DNA of 5,430 nt from assembly GCA_030829765.1 (NCBI GenBank), contig JAUROO010000056.1:1-5430 (forward strand), given 5' to 3'. Numbering within the stretch: the stretch's first letter is position 1; every line of letters starts with the position of its first letter. The notes under the pieces are model-generated. The model had not been told where the DNA came from and did not search any database. It saw only the letters and a program-made list of their open reading frames with translations. This DNA comes from Miltoncostaeales bacterium. Lineage in GTDB: Bacteria; Actinomycetota; Thermoleophilia; Miltoncostaeales; Miltoncostaeaceae. Shown piece after piece: positions 1 to 5,430 of this stretch. Both the position numbers and the translations under genes were made by a program.

Positions 1-1491
1 GTTGGCGTCGCGCAGTGCCCGCCGCCGCGCCACCGGGTTCATCCCCGCAGCCCCGCCATCGGGCGCTGAACCGGCCGTCGCCCCGTCCAGGTGCGGGGCC
101 TCCGCCAACTGCAGATCGAACCCGTCCTCCCCGGTCTCCTCGTCGTCGAGGCTCCCGAACAGGCCCAGCGTCTCGTCCACCTTGTGTACCTGGGCCTCGC
201 CCGACGGTGTCGCCGACACCGCGGAGAACAGCGACAGCTGCTCGTCCTCCCGCTCCGTGGGCACCTCGTCCAGCGCGGTATCCCCGAGGGGGCCGCCGTC
301 GTCGGCTGCCTTCAGGAAGTGGCGCCGCTCCTCCGCGATGCCCATTGCATGTGCCCGCAACCGCGGGTCGTCGGGCATGAACATGTAGCTGGGCTGCCGC
401 CCGGTCCGGCCCGGCACGTACCGCACGATCCGTCCGACGGCCTGGCGGAAGAACAGCTCGGTGGTGGTTGTGGTGGCGAACACCCCCACCCGCAGCCGCG
501 GGATGTCCACGCCCTCGCTCACCATGCGCACCGCCACCAGCCAGGGCCTGCGCCCGCCGGCGAACTCGTCGATACGCGCGCCGGCTGCGGGGTCGTCGCT
601 GGTGGCCACCATGGCGTCCACGCCCAGCACGCGGCGCATGATCCCGGCAATCCCCCGCGCATGCTCCCGGTCCATGGCGATCACCAGGCCTCCGGCATCG
701 GGGTGGGAGGCCCGGATCTCCATCAGCTGGGCATGCGCCCGTGCCAGTGCGTCCGGCAACCAGGCGCCGCCTACGTCCAGCGCGGTCCGCAGGCGCTGGG
801 CGGCGAGCCGGCCGTCGAGGGTGTCGTCGAACGATGCGCTCTGCGCGCTGCCGTCGGGCCCGATCCACTCCATGTCGCCGCCCAGGCGTGGGAAGTGCAC
901 GGGCCGCACCACGGTGCGGTCCGCCAGGGCGGGTCCGTAGCCGTACTCGATGTCGGGCTCTGCCTCGCCCGCGGCGTCGTACGTCACGAAGGGAATGGCC
1001 AGCGAGTCGCTTCGGAATGGCGTGCCGGAAAGGCTCAGTCGCACGGCGGCCACCTCCAGCGCGGTGCGCACGCCATCGCCCCACGCCCGGTCGTCGCCGG
1101 CATGGTGCACCTCGTCCAGCACCGCGAACCCCTCGCGGGCCACCTGCCGCACCGCCTCCGCGCCCTGCGCGACCTGCTGGTAGGTGACCACGATGCCATG
1201 AACCTGGGGCGGCAGCGGCTCGCCGGTGATCCATGCGGGGTCCAGGTGCAGCCCCAGGCGCTCTGCCGCACCCGCCCACTGGCCCTTCAGGTGCTGGGTG
1301 GGCGCCACCACCACCAGGCGCCGCCCGGGATGCGCGGCCAGGTCCTGGTGCGCGGCGGTAAGGGCGAAGGTGGTCTTGCCCGCGCCCGGGGTGGCGACCG
1401 CCAGGAAGTCGGGGTCACCGCTCGCCTGGAACGCATCGAGGGCGTTCTTCTGCCATGTGCGCAGGCGGATGGTGCGAGTGGGTGATGCCAC
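1..1491 (-). CDS. DEAD/DEAH-box superfamily 2 helicase, C-terminus cut off by left window edge
   Basis: Predicted ATP-dependent nucleic acid translocase of the SSL2/ResIII-like group; 497 residues are visible with no stop. The motifs come in order: an RTWQ segment at 11-14 like a Q-motif; Walker A ATPGAGKT at 33-40; motif Ia APTQHLKGQW at 63-72; Walker B/motif II DEVHH at 126-130; motif III SGTPFR at 155-160; motif V SEGVDIP at 325-331; motif VI QAVGRIVR at 350-357 with the arginines R354 and R357. Both RecA-like lobes therefore look intact. From about residue 397 the chain is acidic and probably disordered, with QLSLF at 418-422. The last visible residues (RRRALRDAN) look like the start of the helical C-terminal domain that I recall in actinobacterial homologues of roughly 550-600 residues, so perhaps 50-100 residues are missing. 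The start is GTG at 1489-1491, the only ATG, GTG or TTG between the upstream in-frame stop and the conserved region. No Shine-Dalgarno is evident. Its DNA repair or recombination role is inferred, not shown. Confidence 0.9.
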   Translation of the reverse strand, partial: MASPTRTIRLRTWQKNALDAFQASGDPDFLAVATPGAGKTTFALTAAHQDLAAHPGRRLVVVAPTQHLKGQWAGAAERLGLHLDPAWITGEPLPPQVHGIVVTYQQVAQGAEAVRQVAREGFAVLDEVHHAGDDRAWGDGVRTALEVAAVRLSLSGTPFRSDSLAIPFVTYDAAGEAEPDIEYGYGPALADRTVVRPVHFPRLGGDMEWIGPDGSAQSASFDDTLDGRLAAQRLRTALDVGGAWLPDALARAHAQLMEIRASHPDAGGLVIAMDREHARGIAGIMRRVLGVDAMVATSDDPAAGARIDEFAGGRRPWLVAVRMVSEGVDIPRLRVGVFATTTTTELFFRQAVGRIVRYVPGRTGRQPSYMFMPDDPRLRAHAMGIAEERRHFLKAADDGGPLGDTALDEVPTEREDEQLSLFSAVSATPSGEAQVHKVDETLGLFGSLDDEETGEDGFDLQLAEAPHLDGATAGSAPDGGAAGMNPVARRRALRDAN

Positions 1492-1501
1492 GAAGGGCGG
1501 G

Positions 1502-1507
1502 AGGCTA
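1502..1507 (-). promoter_or_regulatory. Possible -10 element for the helicase gene
   Basis: On the minus strand this reads TAGCCT, matching the TAnnnT core of actinobacterial -10 elements. It ends 10 nt before the GTG start, so transcription would begin close to or at the start codon, which fits the absence of a ribosome binding site. No convincing -35 element is visible. A six-base match in GC-rich DNA is weak evidence. Confidence 0.25.
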
Positions 1508-1529
1508 GCGGGGGCGCCATGCGCTGCGC

Positions 1530-1535
1530 GATACT
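1530..1535 (+). promoter_or_regulatory. Possible -10 element for a leaderless DUF389 transcript
   Basis: GATACT matches TATAAT at four of six positions and lies 6 nt before the ATG at 1542. That spacing would put the transcription start on the A of the start codon. No Shine-Dalgarno precedes the ATG, which is consistent with leaderless translation, common in actinobacteria. No clear -35 element is present about 17 nt upstream. Confidence 0.3.
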
Positions 1536-1541
1536 CGTCAC

Positions 1542-2564
1542 ATGAGGGAGTCTCTTCGCAACGCGTTGTACCGGGGTGGCGAGCGGGCCACGCCGCTTTC
1601 CGAAGCCGAGAACTCCGTATTTCTCTTTGCGCCGGGTCTCAGCCGTGACCGCCTGGTGCGCTACGGGGTGCTGCTCGTCCTGTCCGGGATCATCGCCACC
1701 GGCGGCGTGCTGGTGGATTCGACCGCGACGGTGATCGGCGCAATGATCGTCGCGCCCCTCGCGACCCCGATCCTCGCCGTTGGGTTGGGCGTGTCGATCG
1801 TCGAACCGCGGCAGGTAGGGCGGTCGATGCTCGTCGTGGGGGTCTCCATCATCGCGGTGGTGCTGATCGGGGTGGTGATGACCCTTGCCCTGCCGGTCAT
1901 ACCCAGCGAGCAGTGGGCACTCAGCAACTCACAGATCACCGGTCGGGTCTCCCCCGGCCTCATTGAGTTGGTGGTTGCGATCGCCACGGGGCTGGTCGGG
2001 GCCTTCGCCGTCACGCGGAGCGACGTCGCCGGTGTTCTTCCGGGGGTTGCCATTGCGATCAGCCTGGTGCCCCCGCTCGCGGTGGTGGGCGTGGTGCTGG
2101 CGGGGGGGGAATGGGCCATGGCAATCGGCGCGCTCCTGCTGTTCCTCTCGAACGCCATTGCGATGGTGGTGATGGCATCAGTGGTGTTCTGGATCGTGGG
2201 CTACGCCCGCGCGGCGGCCGACCGGCGGGAGGTTCGGAGGCCCGTGGTGTTCATCGTGTCGCTGGGCTCGATCGTTGTCGTGCTGCTGACCTTCATCAGC
2301 ATCCAGACGGTGGCGATCGCGGCCCAGGAGTCCCGCGCCGCCGGTGCCGCCGACGTCTGGCTGGAGGGGTCGTCGTTCGATCTTCTTGATGTCCAGACGC
2401 GCAATACCGATTTGGTGCTGGAGGTGATTGGCAACGGCCGACTGCCCGATAGTCGCGAGTTCTACCGGGCGTTCGAGCCCCCGCTCTGGCTCGATCCATC
2501 GGTGACCGTGCGTGAGTACTCCGGCCGCACCATCGAGCTTCTCCCGCCACCGGATCCGGCGTAG
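1542..2564 (+). CDS. DUF389 family integral membrane protein
   Basis: A 340-residue multi-pass inner-membrane protein of the DUF389 (TIGR00341-like) family, whose biochemical function I do not know to be established. Family signatures are clear: SGIIATGGVLVDSTATVIGA (48-67) running into MIVAPLATPIL (68-78), then TRSDVAGVLPGVAIAISLVPP (158-178). Likely membrane segments by hydrophobicity are about 40-57, 62-83, 95-118, 140-158, 163-187, 191-220 and 234-258. The first 35 residues are hydrophilic. After the last helix there is a soluble domain of about 80 residues (260-340) ending in a proline-rich tail, as in actinobacterial members. The length is normal and all core motifs are intact. The ATG at 1542 is the first in-frame ATG, GTG or TTG after the stop at 1506 and has no ribosome binding site. 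It is divergent from the helicase across 50 bp. A run of eight G (2102-2109) lies in the frame, which stays open through it. Transport or stress roles would be guesses. Confidence 0.93.
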   Translation: MRESLRNALYRGGERATPLSEAENSVFLFAPGLSRDRLVRYGVLLVLSGIIATGGVLVDSTATVIGAMIVAPLATPILAVGLGVSIVEPRQVGRSMLVVGVSIIAVVLIGVVMTLALPVIPSEQWALSNSQITGRVSPGLIELVVAIATGLVGAFAVTRSDVAGVLPGVAIAISLVPPLAVVGVVLAGGEWAMAIGALLLFLSNAIAMVVMASVVFWIVGYARAAADRREVRRPVVFIVSLGSIVVVLLTFISIQTVAIAAQESRAAGAADVWLEGSSFDLLDVQTRNTDLVLEVIGNGRLPDSREFYRAFEPPLWLDPSVTVREYSGRTIELLPPPDPA

Positions 2565-2588
2565 TGCACGCCGGGCACCTGCGCGCGT

Positions 2589-2604
2589 CCTGTGGCATGA
2601 CAGG
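2589..2604. repeat. Inverted repeat CCTGT-N6-ACAGG upstream of the glycosyltransferase gene
   Basis: Two perfect 5-bp arms are separated by 6 nt in the gap after the DUF389 stop. The right arm overlaps a possible -35 hexamer (ATGACA, 2597-2602), so it could be an operator half-site pair. It is not a classical terminator because no T-run follows. Short dyads arise often by chance. Confidence 0.4.
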
Positions 2605-2626
2605 CCCCGGGTGGCCGCGCGATAGC
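2597..2626 (+). promoter_or_regulatory. Possible promoter for the glycosyltransferase gene
   Basis: ATGACA at 2597-2602 matches the TTGACA -35 consensus at five of six positions. An 18-nt spacer is followed by GATAGC at 2621-2626, a weak -10; the overlapping TAGCAT at 2623-2628 fits TAnnnT instead but with a 20-nt spacer. Transcription would start around 2633-2636, giving a leader of about 20 nt before the TTG at 2653. If real, this gene is transcribed independently of DUF389. Confidence 0.3.
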
Positions 2627-2641
2627 ATCGCCCCGCCGATG
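2626..2641. repeat. Inverted repeat CATCG-N6-CGATG just before the glycosyltransferase start
   Basis: A second perfect 5-bp dyad with a 6-nt spacer, centred 37 bp downstream of the first and with unrelated arms. It lies at or just after the predicted transcription start. It could act as an operator or a small leader hairpin, or be a chance match. Confidence 0.35.
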
Positions 2642-2652
2642 GCACACCGTCG

Positions 2653-4131
2653 TTGACGGGGCCACCGCCGACCCGCACCGTGACCGACACCAGCCCTCCT
2701 GATATCGACGGTGCCGACCCCTCCCGGTCTCCCGCGGCGGGCTGGCCACCCATCGGCCGGTGGGGCCGGCTGCTGGTCATCCTGCTCTCACTCGGCCTGC
2801 TGGTGGCACTTCCCACTGCGTGGGTCACCACCCAGTACAGGGGCGAGGAGATCAACTCGGCGCTGAGCTACCCGGCCAACGACGGCTGGTGCCACCTGGG
2901 CTACACCGCGCCCGGGTTCGGCATCCACTGCTTCGGCGACTACGCCCAGGCGCTCATCAGTGCGCAGATCGACCTCGATTTGCCGGGTGCCCCGCCTGCG
3001 GGCGTGATTCCCGGGGTCACCAACCCCGACTACACCTCGCTGTACCCGCCGGTATCGCAGTACCCGCACGTGCTCTCAGCACTCGCCGCCAACAGCGACA
3101 TCGGCCGGGAACGCACCTTCTACGGCTACATGTCGCTGCTCGCCCTCGCGGTGTTCGCCCCCGCGTTGTGGGTGGCCTGGATGTGGCGGCGCTCGGCGTT
3201 CGCGGTGATCCCCCTCATCCTCATCGGCGTGGCCGCGGTGCCCGTGTTCGCAACGCTCGACCGCGGCAATAGCGCCGGGTTCGTCATCCCCTTCCTGCTT
3301 GCCTTCGCCATCTTCCTCGGGCGCGATCCCCGTCCCGTTGCGCCCATCGCCGCCGTGGGTGCGGCACTCGTTCGCCCCCAGTTCATCCTGCTCGCCGTGG
3401 GCCTTCTGGCCGTGCGGCAGTGGAAGCAGGCCATCGCCGCGGTGGCGTCGTTCGCCATCATCACCGTGGCGTCGTTCGCCCTCATGCCCGCGGGGTTCAC
3501 TGCGAGCTTCCGCAGCTGGTACGACACCGTGTCCGGGCTCACCAGCGCGGGCGTGGCCAGCGTCACCCGCGACATCCCGGCCAACCCCTCCATCCCGCGC
3601 AGCGTCACCGCGGCGGCGGCATGGGTAGGTGGCGCCCCCTCCGCACTGGGCGAGGCCGGGTGGTGGGTTGCCGGCCAGGTGGTGAGCAGGCCCCTCCTCC
3701 CCGTGGTGCTGATCCTCATCGTCACCGCCCTGCTGTTCCTCCTCGCCCCGGGATCGGTGCCGCGCTCGGTCGCCGTGGTGCTGTCGCTGTCCATCGCCGC
3801 GCTGTCGCCCGCGGTGGCGCCGGTCTACTACCTGGGCTTCGCCCTGGTGGTGGGCGCGCTCATCCTGCGCGATTCGGGTGGGGGCACGCGGGGACTGCTG
3901 GACGAGGGCGATACCTGGCCGCATCGCATCTGGGCCGTCGCCGTGGTGGTCGCCGTGACGCTGTCGCTGGTGCCGCTCACGTTCCGCGGGCTCGCCCCCG
4001 AGGGCTGGCCCGTGCCACGGCAGGCATGGGTGCTCGAGAACGTCGGGCGCCTGTGGTTCCTGCTCGTCGTGGGCGCCCTTGCGTGGCTCCTCGCGCGAGC
4101 CGTCATGGCCCTGCGCGCCCGGCGCGCCTAG
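2653..4131 (+). CDS. Multi-pass membrane protein, probable GT-C glycosyltransferase (GT87/DUF2029-like)
   Basis: 492 residues if the TTG at 2653 is used. A proline-rich cytoplasmic N-terminus precedes the first membrane helix (about 37-58). A large, probably extracytoplasmic loop (about 60-155) contains D96, D126 and LYPP (130-133). About ten further hydrophobic segments follow, between 158 and 487. The layout of first helix, loop with acidic residues and YPP, then DRGN (203-206), a helix hairpin ending in VRPQF (240-244), and a late SPAVAPVYYLGF (385-396) resembles GT87 enzymes, which move sugars from polyprenyl-phosphate donors outside the membrane; PimE of mycobacteria is one example. The loop aspartate would be the catalytic base, but I cannot choose between D96 and D126. 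Donor and acceptor are unknown. C80 and C93 could form a disulfide. The alternative start GTG at 2680 would remove nine residues; neither start has a ribosome binding site. Its stop overlaps that of acuC. The gene is certain, the family assignment moderate. Confidence 0.75.
   Translation: MTGPPPTRTVTDTSPPDIDGADPSRSPAAGWPPIGRWGRLLVILLSLGLLVALPTAWVTTQYRGEEINSALSYPANDGWCHLGYTAPGFGIHCFGDYAQALISAQIDLDLPGAPPAGVIPGVTNPDYTSLYPPVSQYPHVLSALAANSDIGRERTFYGYMSLLALAVFAPALWVAWMWRRSAFAVIPLILIGVAAVPVFATLDRGNSAGFVIPFLLAFAIFLGRDPRPVAPIAAVGAALVRPQFILLAVGLLAVRQWKQAIAAVASFAIITVASFALMPAGFTASFRSWYDTVSGLTSAGVASVTRDIPANPSIPRSVTAAAAWVGGAPSALGEAGWWVAGQVVSRPLLPVVLILIVTALLFLLAPGSVPRSVAVVLSLSIAALSPAVAPVYYLGFALVVGALILRDSGGGTRGLLDEGDTWPHRIWAVAVVVAVTLSLVPLTFRGLAPEGWPVPRQAWVLENVGRLWFLLVVGALAWLLARAVMALRARRA
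3442..3480 (+). repeat. In-frame 15-bp direct repeat in the glycosyltransferase gene
   Basis: GTGGCGTCGTTCGCC occurs at 3442-3456 and again at 3466-3480, a 24-bp period. It encodes VASFA twice (264-268 and 272-276) in one membrane helix. It is probably a small past duplication or convergence of favoured codons, and no function is implied. Confidence 0.85.
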
Positions 4132-5297
4132 CCGAGGAGCGCCTCGGCCCGGGCCACGTTGGCGAGCCCCGCCTCATCCGCCGCCGCCCGCTCGGTGGCA
4201 TCCCATGCCGGCTCCGGATCCCCGCGCAGCGTTGCAGGTGGCTCGTGGCCCAGGGCCGTGCGCAGCGCGTGCTGCCATGCATCCGGCGTGGGCACGCCGT
4301 GCCCGTCGGGCACGGTCCCGGGCGGTGCGAGGGCCCCCAGTTGCAGCGCCCACAGGCGCCCGAGCGTGGCGGGGTTGTAGCCGCCCCCGGCGGTGTCCAG
4401 CAGCCGGCCGTCGCAGCACTGGTCTGCGAGCGCCACCACCTGCCGGTACATCTGCTCCATCCCCCCGATCGTCATCTGCAGGTGGGTGAGGGGGTCCGCG
4501 TGGTGCACGTCGGCACCCAGGTGCACCACCAGCACGTCCGGGCCGAACGCGCGCACGGCCGGGGCCACCACGCGCTCCACGGCCGCCAGCATCGCGGAAT
4601 CGCCCGCGAACGGCGGCAGGGGAACGTTCACCGTGGTGTCCTCCGTGCCCACGGGCCCCCGCTCGGAGACATCCCCGGTGCCCGGGTAGAAGCCATAGGC
4701 GAACTCGTGCACGCTCACGGTGAGCACGCGCGGATCGTCGTGGAAGATCCACTGCACCCCGTTGCCGTGGTGGGCGTCCAGGTCCACGTAGGCCACGCGC
4801 CGGGCCCCGGCGTCCAGCAGCCACGCGATGGCCAGCGCGCAGTCGTTGTATACGCAGAATCCCGATGCCCGGTTGGCGAATGCGTGGTGCAGGCCGGATG
4901 GCGCGGGGCAGAACGCCCGCGACCCCGCGGGCCCCTCCCACACCGCACGGGCGCCCTCCACCGTGGCCCCGCACACATCTGCGGCGGCCTCGTGCATTCC
5001 TGAGCGCGCCACGGTGTCCTGCCCGGGCACGAACCCCCACTGCGACGCCTCGAATGCCAGCGCAAGCGCCGGCTGGGCGGAGTAGCGGCGCACGGCCTGG
5101 ATGTAGGCGGGCGCGTGAACGCGGGCCAGCCCGGCGTCATCCATGCCCGGGGGATCCACCACGTTCACCCCTGCGGCATCCAGCAGCCCCATCTGCGCAA
5201 GCAGGTCCCATGCCAGCCCGCGGCGCAGTGCCCGTTCGTCGTCGTCCGACGGGTTGTAGGCCTGCAGCCGCGGGCTCCACGGGATGGTGACCGGCAT
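4128..5297 (-). CDS. acuC: AcuC-type protein deacetylase (class I histone deacetylase fold)
   Basis: A 389-residue zinc-dependent deacetylase of the arginase/deacetylase fold, probably cytoplasmic. In Bacillus subtilis, AcuC removes acetyl groups from acetyl-CoA synthetase; the same role here is inferred. Catalytic parts are complete: the histidine dyad in GLHHA (H137, H138), zinc ligands D174 and H176 in DLDAHHGNG with D172 alongside, the third ligand D263 in GADVHHADPL, and the active-site tyrosine Y307 in GGGYN. SGMHEAAADVCGATV (99-113), SGFCVYND (145-152) and FYPGTGDV (203-210) match AcuC, and the length is typical. The usual N-terminal HPxxPxR is replaced by SDDDERALRR (17-26), keeping an arginine. 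The ATG at 5297 fits because family homology begins there and AGGG lies 6 nt upstream. The longer frame from 5423 would add 42 unlike residues and overlap the upstream gene. It follows that gene by 8 bp, suggesting an operon, and converges on the glycosyltransferase with a 4-bp overlap. Confidence 0.93.
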   Translation of the reverse strand: MPVTIPWSPRLQAYNPSDDDERALRRGLAWDLLAQMGLLDAAGVNVVDPPGMDDAGLARVHAPAYIQAVRRYSAQPALALAFEASQWGFVPGQDTVARSGMHEAAADVCGATVEGARAVWEGPAGSRAFCPAPSGLHHAFANRASGFCVYNDCALAIAWLLDAGARRVAYVDLDAHHGNGVQWIFHDDPRVLTVSVHEFAYGFYPGTGDVSERGPVGTEDTTVNVPLPPFAGDSAMLAAVERVVAPAVRAFGPDVLVVHLGADVHHADPLTHLQMTIGGMEQMYRQVVALADQCCDGRLLDTAGGGYNPATLGRLWALQLGALAPPGTVPDGHGVPTPDAWQHALRTALGHEPPATLRGDPEPAWDATERAAADEAGLANVARAEALLG

Positions 5298-5303
5298 CAG
5301 TGG

Positions 5304-5307
5304 CCCT
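5304..5307 (-). promoter_or_regulatory. Ribosome binding site supporting the acuC start
   Basis: On the minus strand AGGG lies 6 nt before the ATG at 5297 and overlaps the stop codon of the upstream gene. It is short, but correctly spaced, and it favours this ATG over the upstream in-frame ATG at 5423. The arrangement suits translational coupling. Confidence 0.5.
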
Positions 5308-5430
5308 AGCCGCCCCCGGGACCGCCCACCAGCGGCAGCAGCACGGGCGCAAGCGATTCGTACCGGTCGCTCTCGCAGCCATTGGTGCGCGTGAGGGTGG
5401 TGTCCACCGCTTCCCCGGCCCATGTGCCGA
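5306..5430 (-). CDS. C-terminal end of an unidentified protein upstream of acuC (partial)
   Basis: Forty-one sense codons in a frame open from the right edge end at TAG (5306-5308). The visible protein reads from GTWAGEAVDTTL through a TNGCESDRYESLAP segment to a short hydrophobic stretch, VLLPLVGG, and a glycine-rich tail. About 85% of the third codon positions are G or C by my count, as expected of a real gene here, and the stop falls just 8 bp before the acuC start, typical of an operon. I do not recognise the family: the piece is too short and carries no known motif. It could also be a chance open frame, since antisense and shifted frames stay open easily in this DNA. Confidence 0.55.
   Translation of the reverse strand, partial: GTWAGEAVDTTLTRTNGCESDRYESLAPVLLPLVGGPGGG

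Noticed and set aside
91..1485. Long plus-strand open frame of 464 codons
   Set aside because: It lies wholly antisense to the helicase, whose motifs are unmistakable. Its protein is rich in His, Gly, Arg and Pro with no domain, as expected from the complement of GC-biased codons.
2565..2604. Intrinsic terminator after DUF389
   Set aside because: The 5-bp dyad at 2589-2604 has no following T-run and the stem is short. A GTGC/GCAC pairing just after the stop is only 4 bp.
2178..2855. Minus-strand open frame of 225 codons across the DUF389/glycosyltransferase junction
   Set aside because: It is antisense to the ends of both genes with no recognisable domain. The intergenic gap is only 88 bp, too small for it to be a separate gene.
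3076..3924. Minus-strand open frame of 282 codons inside the glycosyltransferase gene
   Set aside because: It is antisense to a clear multi-pass membrane protein. Its translation is His, Glu, Gly and Arg repeats typical of complement frames.
3420..5003. Plus-strand open frame of 527 codons spanning two genes
   Set aside because: It is a shifted frame of the glycosyltransferase and then antisense to acuC. Composition is Arg/Gly/His-rich and nothing in it resembles a domain.
5298..5423. Extension of acuC by 42 residues to an upstream ATG
   Set aside because: The extra residues are low-complexity Arg/Ala/Gly-rich, unlike AcuC N-termini. They overlap the end of the probable upstream gene, and the ATG at 5297 has a properly spaced AGGG.
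1..5430. A defence island, mobile element or novel multi-gene system
   Set aside because: A ResIII-like helicase beside a DUF389 membrane protein could suggest one, but the helicase is a common actinobacterial housekeeping-like family. The two genes are divergent, and there are no nuclease, methylase, transposase, integrase, repeats or attachment sites.

Overview
This window is very GC-rich. G or C dominates third codon positions, and long open frames run antisense to every real gene. Together with a GTG and a TTG start, weak ribosome binding sites and a helicase of a type common in actinobacteria, this points to a high-GC actinomycete-like bacterium (Actinomycetota). I cannot place it below phylum level. 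It looks like ordinary chromosomal DNA. I see no mobile element, CRISPR array, tRNA or rRNA.

Layout from left to right: (1) a minus-strand superfamily 2 DEAD/DEAH helicase, cut by the left edge (1-1491); (2) a 50-bp divergent intergenic region with possible leaderless promoters on both strands; (3) a plus-strand DUF389 multi-pass membrane protein (1542-2564); (4) an 88-bp gap with two short dyads and a possible promoter; (5) a plus-strand multi-pass membrane protein that looks like a GT-C glycosyltransferase of the GT87/DUF2029 type (2653-4131); (6) a minus-strand AcuC-type histone-deacetylase-fold enzyme (4128-5297), convergent with the glycosyltransferase and sharing its CTAG stop; (7) the 3' end of an unidentified minus-strand gene (5306-5430), 8 bp upstream of acuC and probably in one operon with it.

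The five genes do not form an obvious pathway. The helicase and DUF389 are divergent, the two membrane proteins are tandem but probably separately promoted, and acuC belongs with whatever lies to the right. I did not find a convincing new system. The observations most worth checking are a near-perfect sliding-clamp-binding pentapeptide in the helicase tail, the altered N-terminal motif of AcuC, and the leader of the glycosyltransferase gene, which has two dyads and a five-codon minicistron whose stop overlaps the TTG start.
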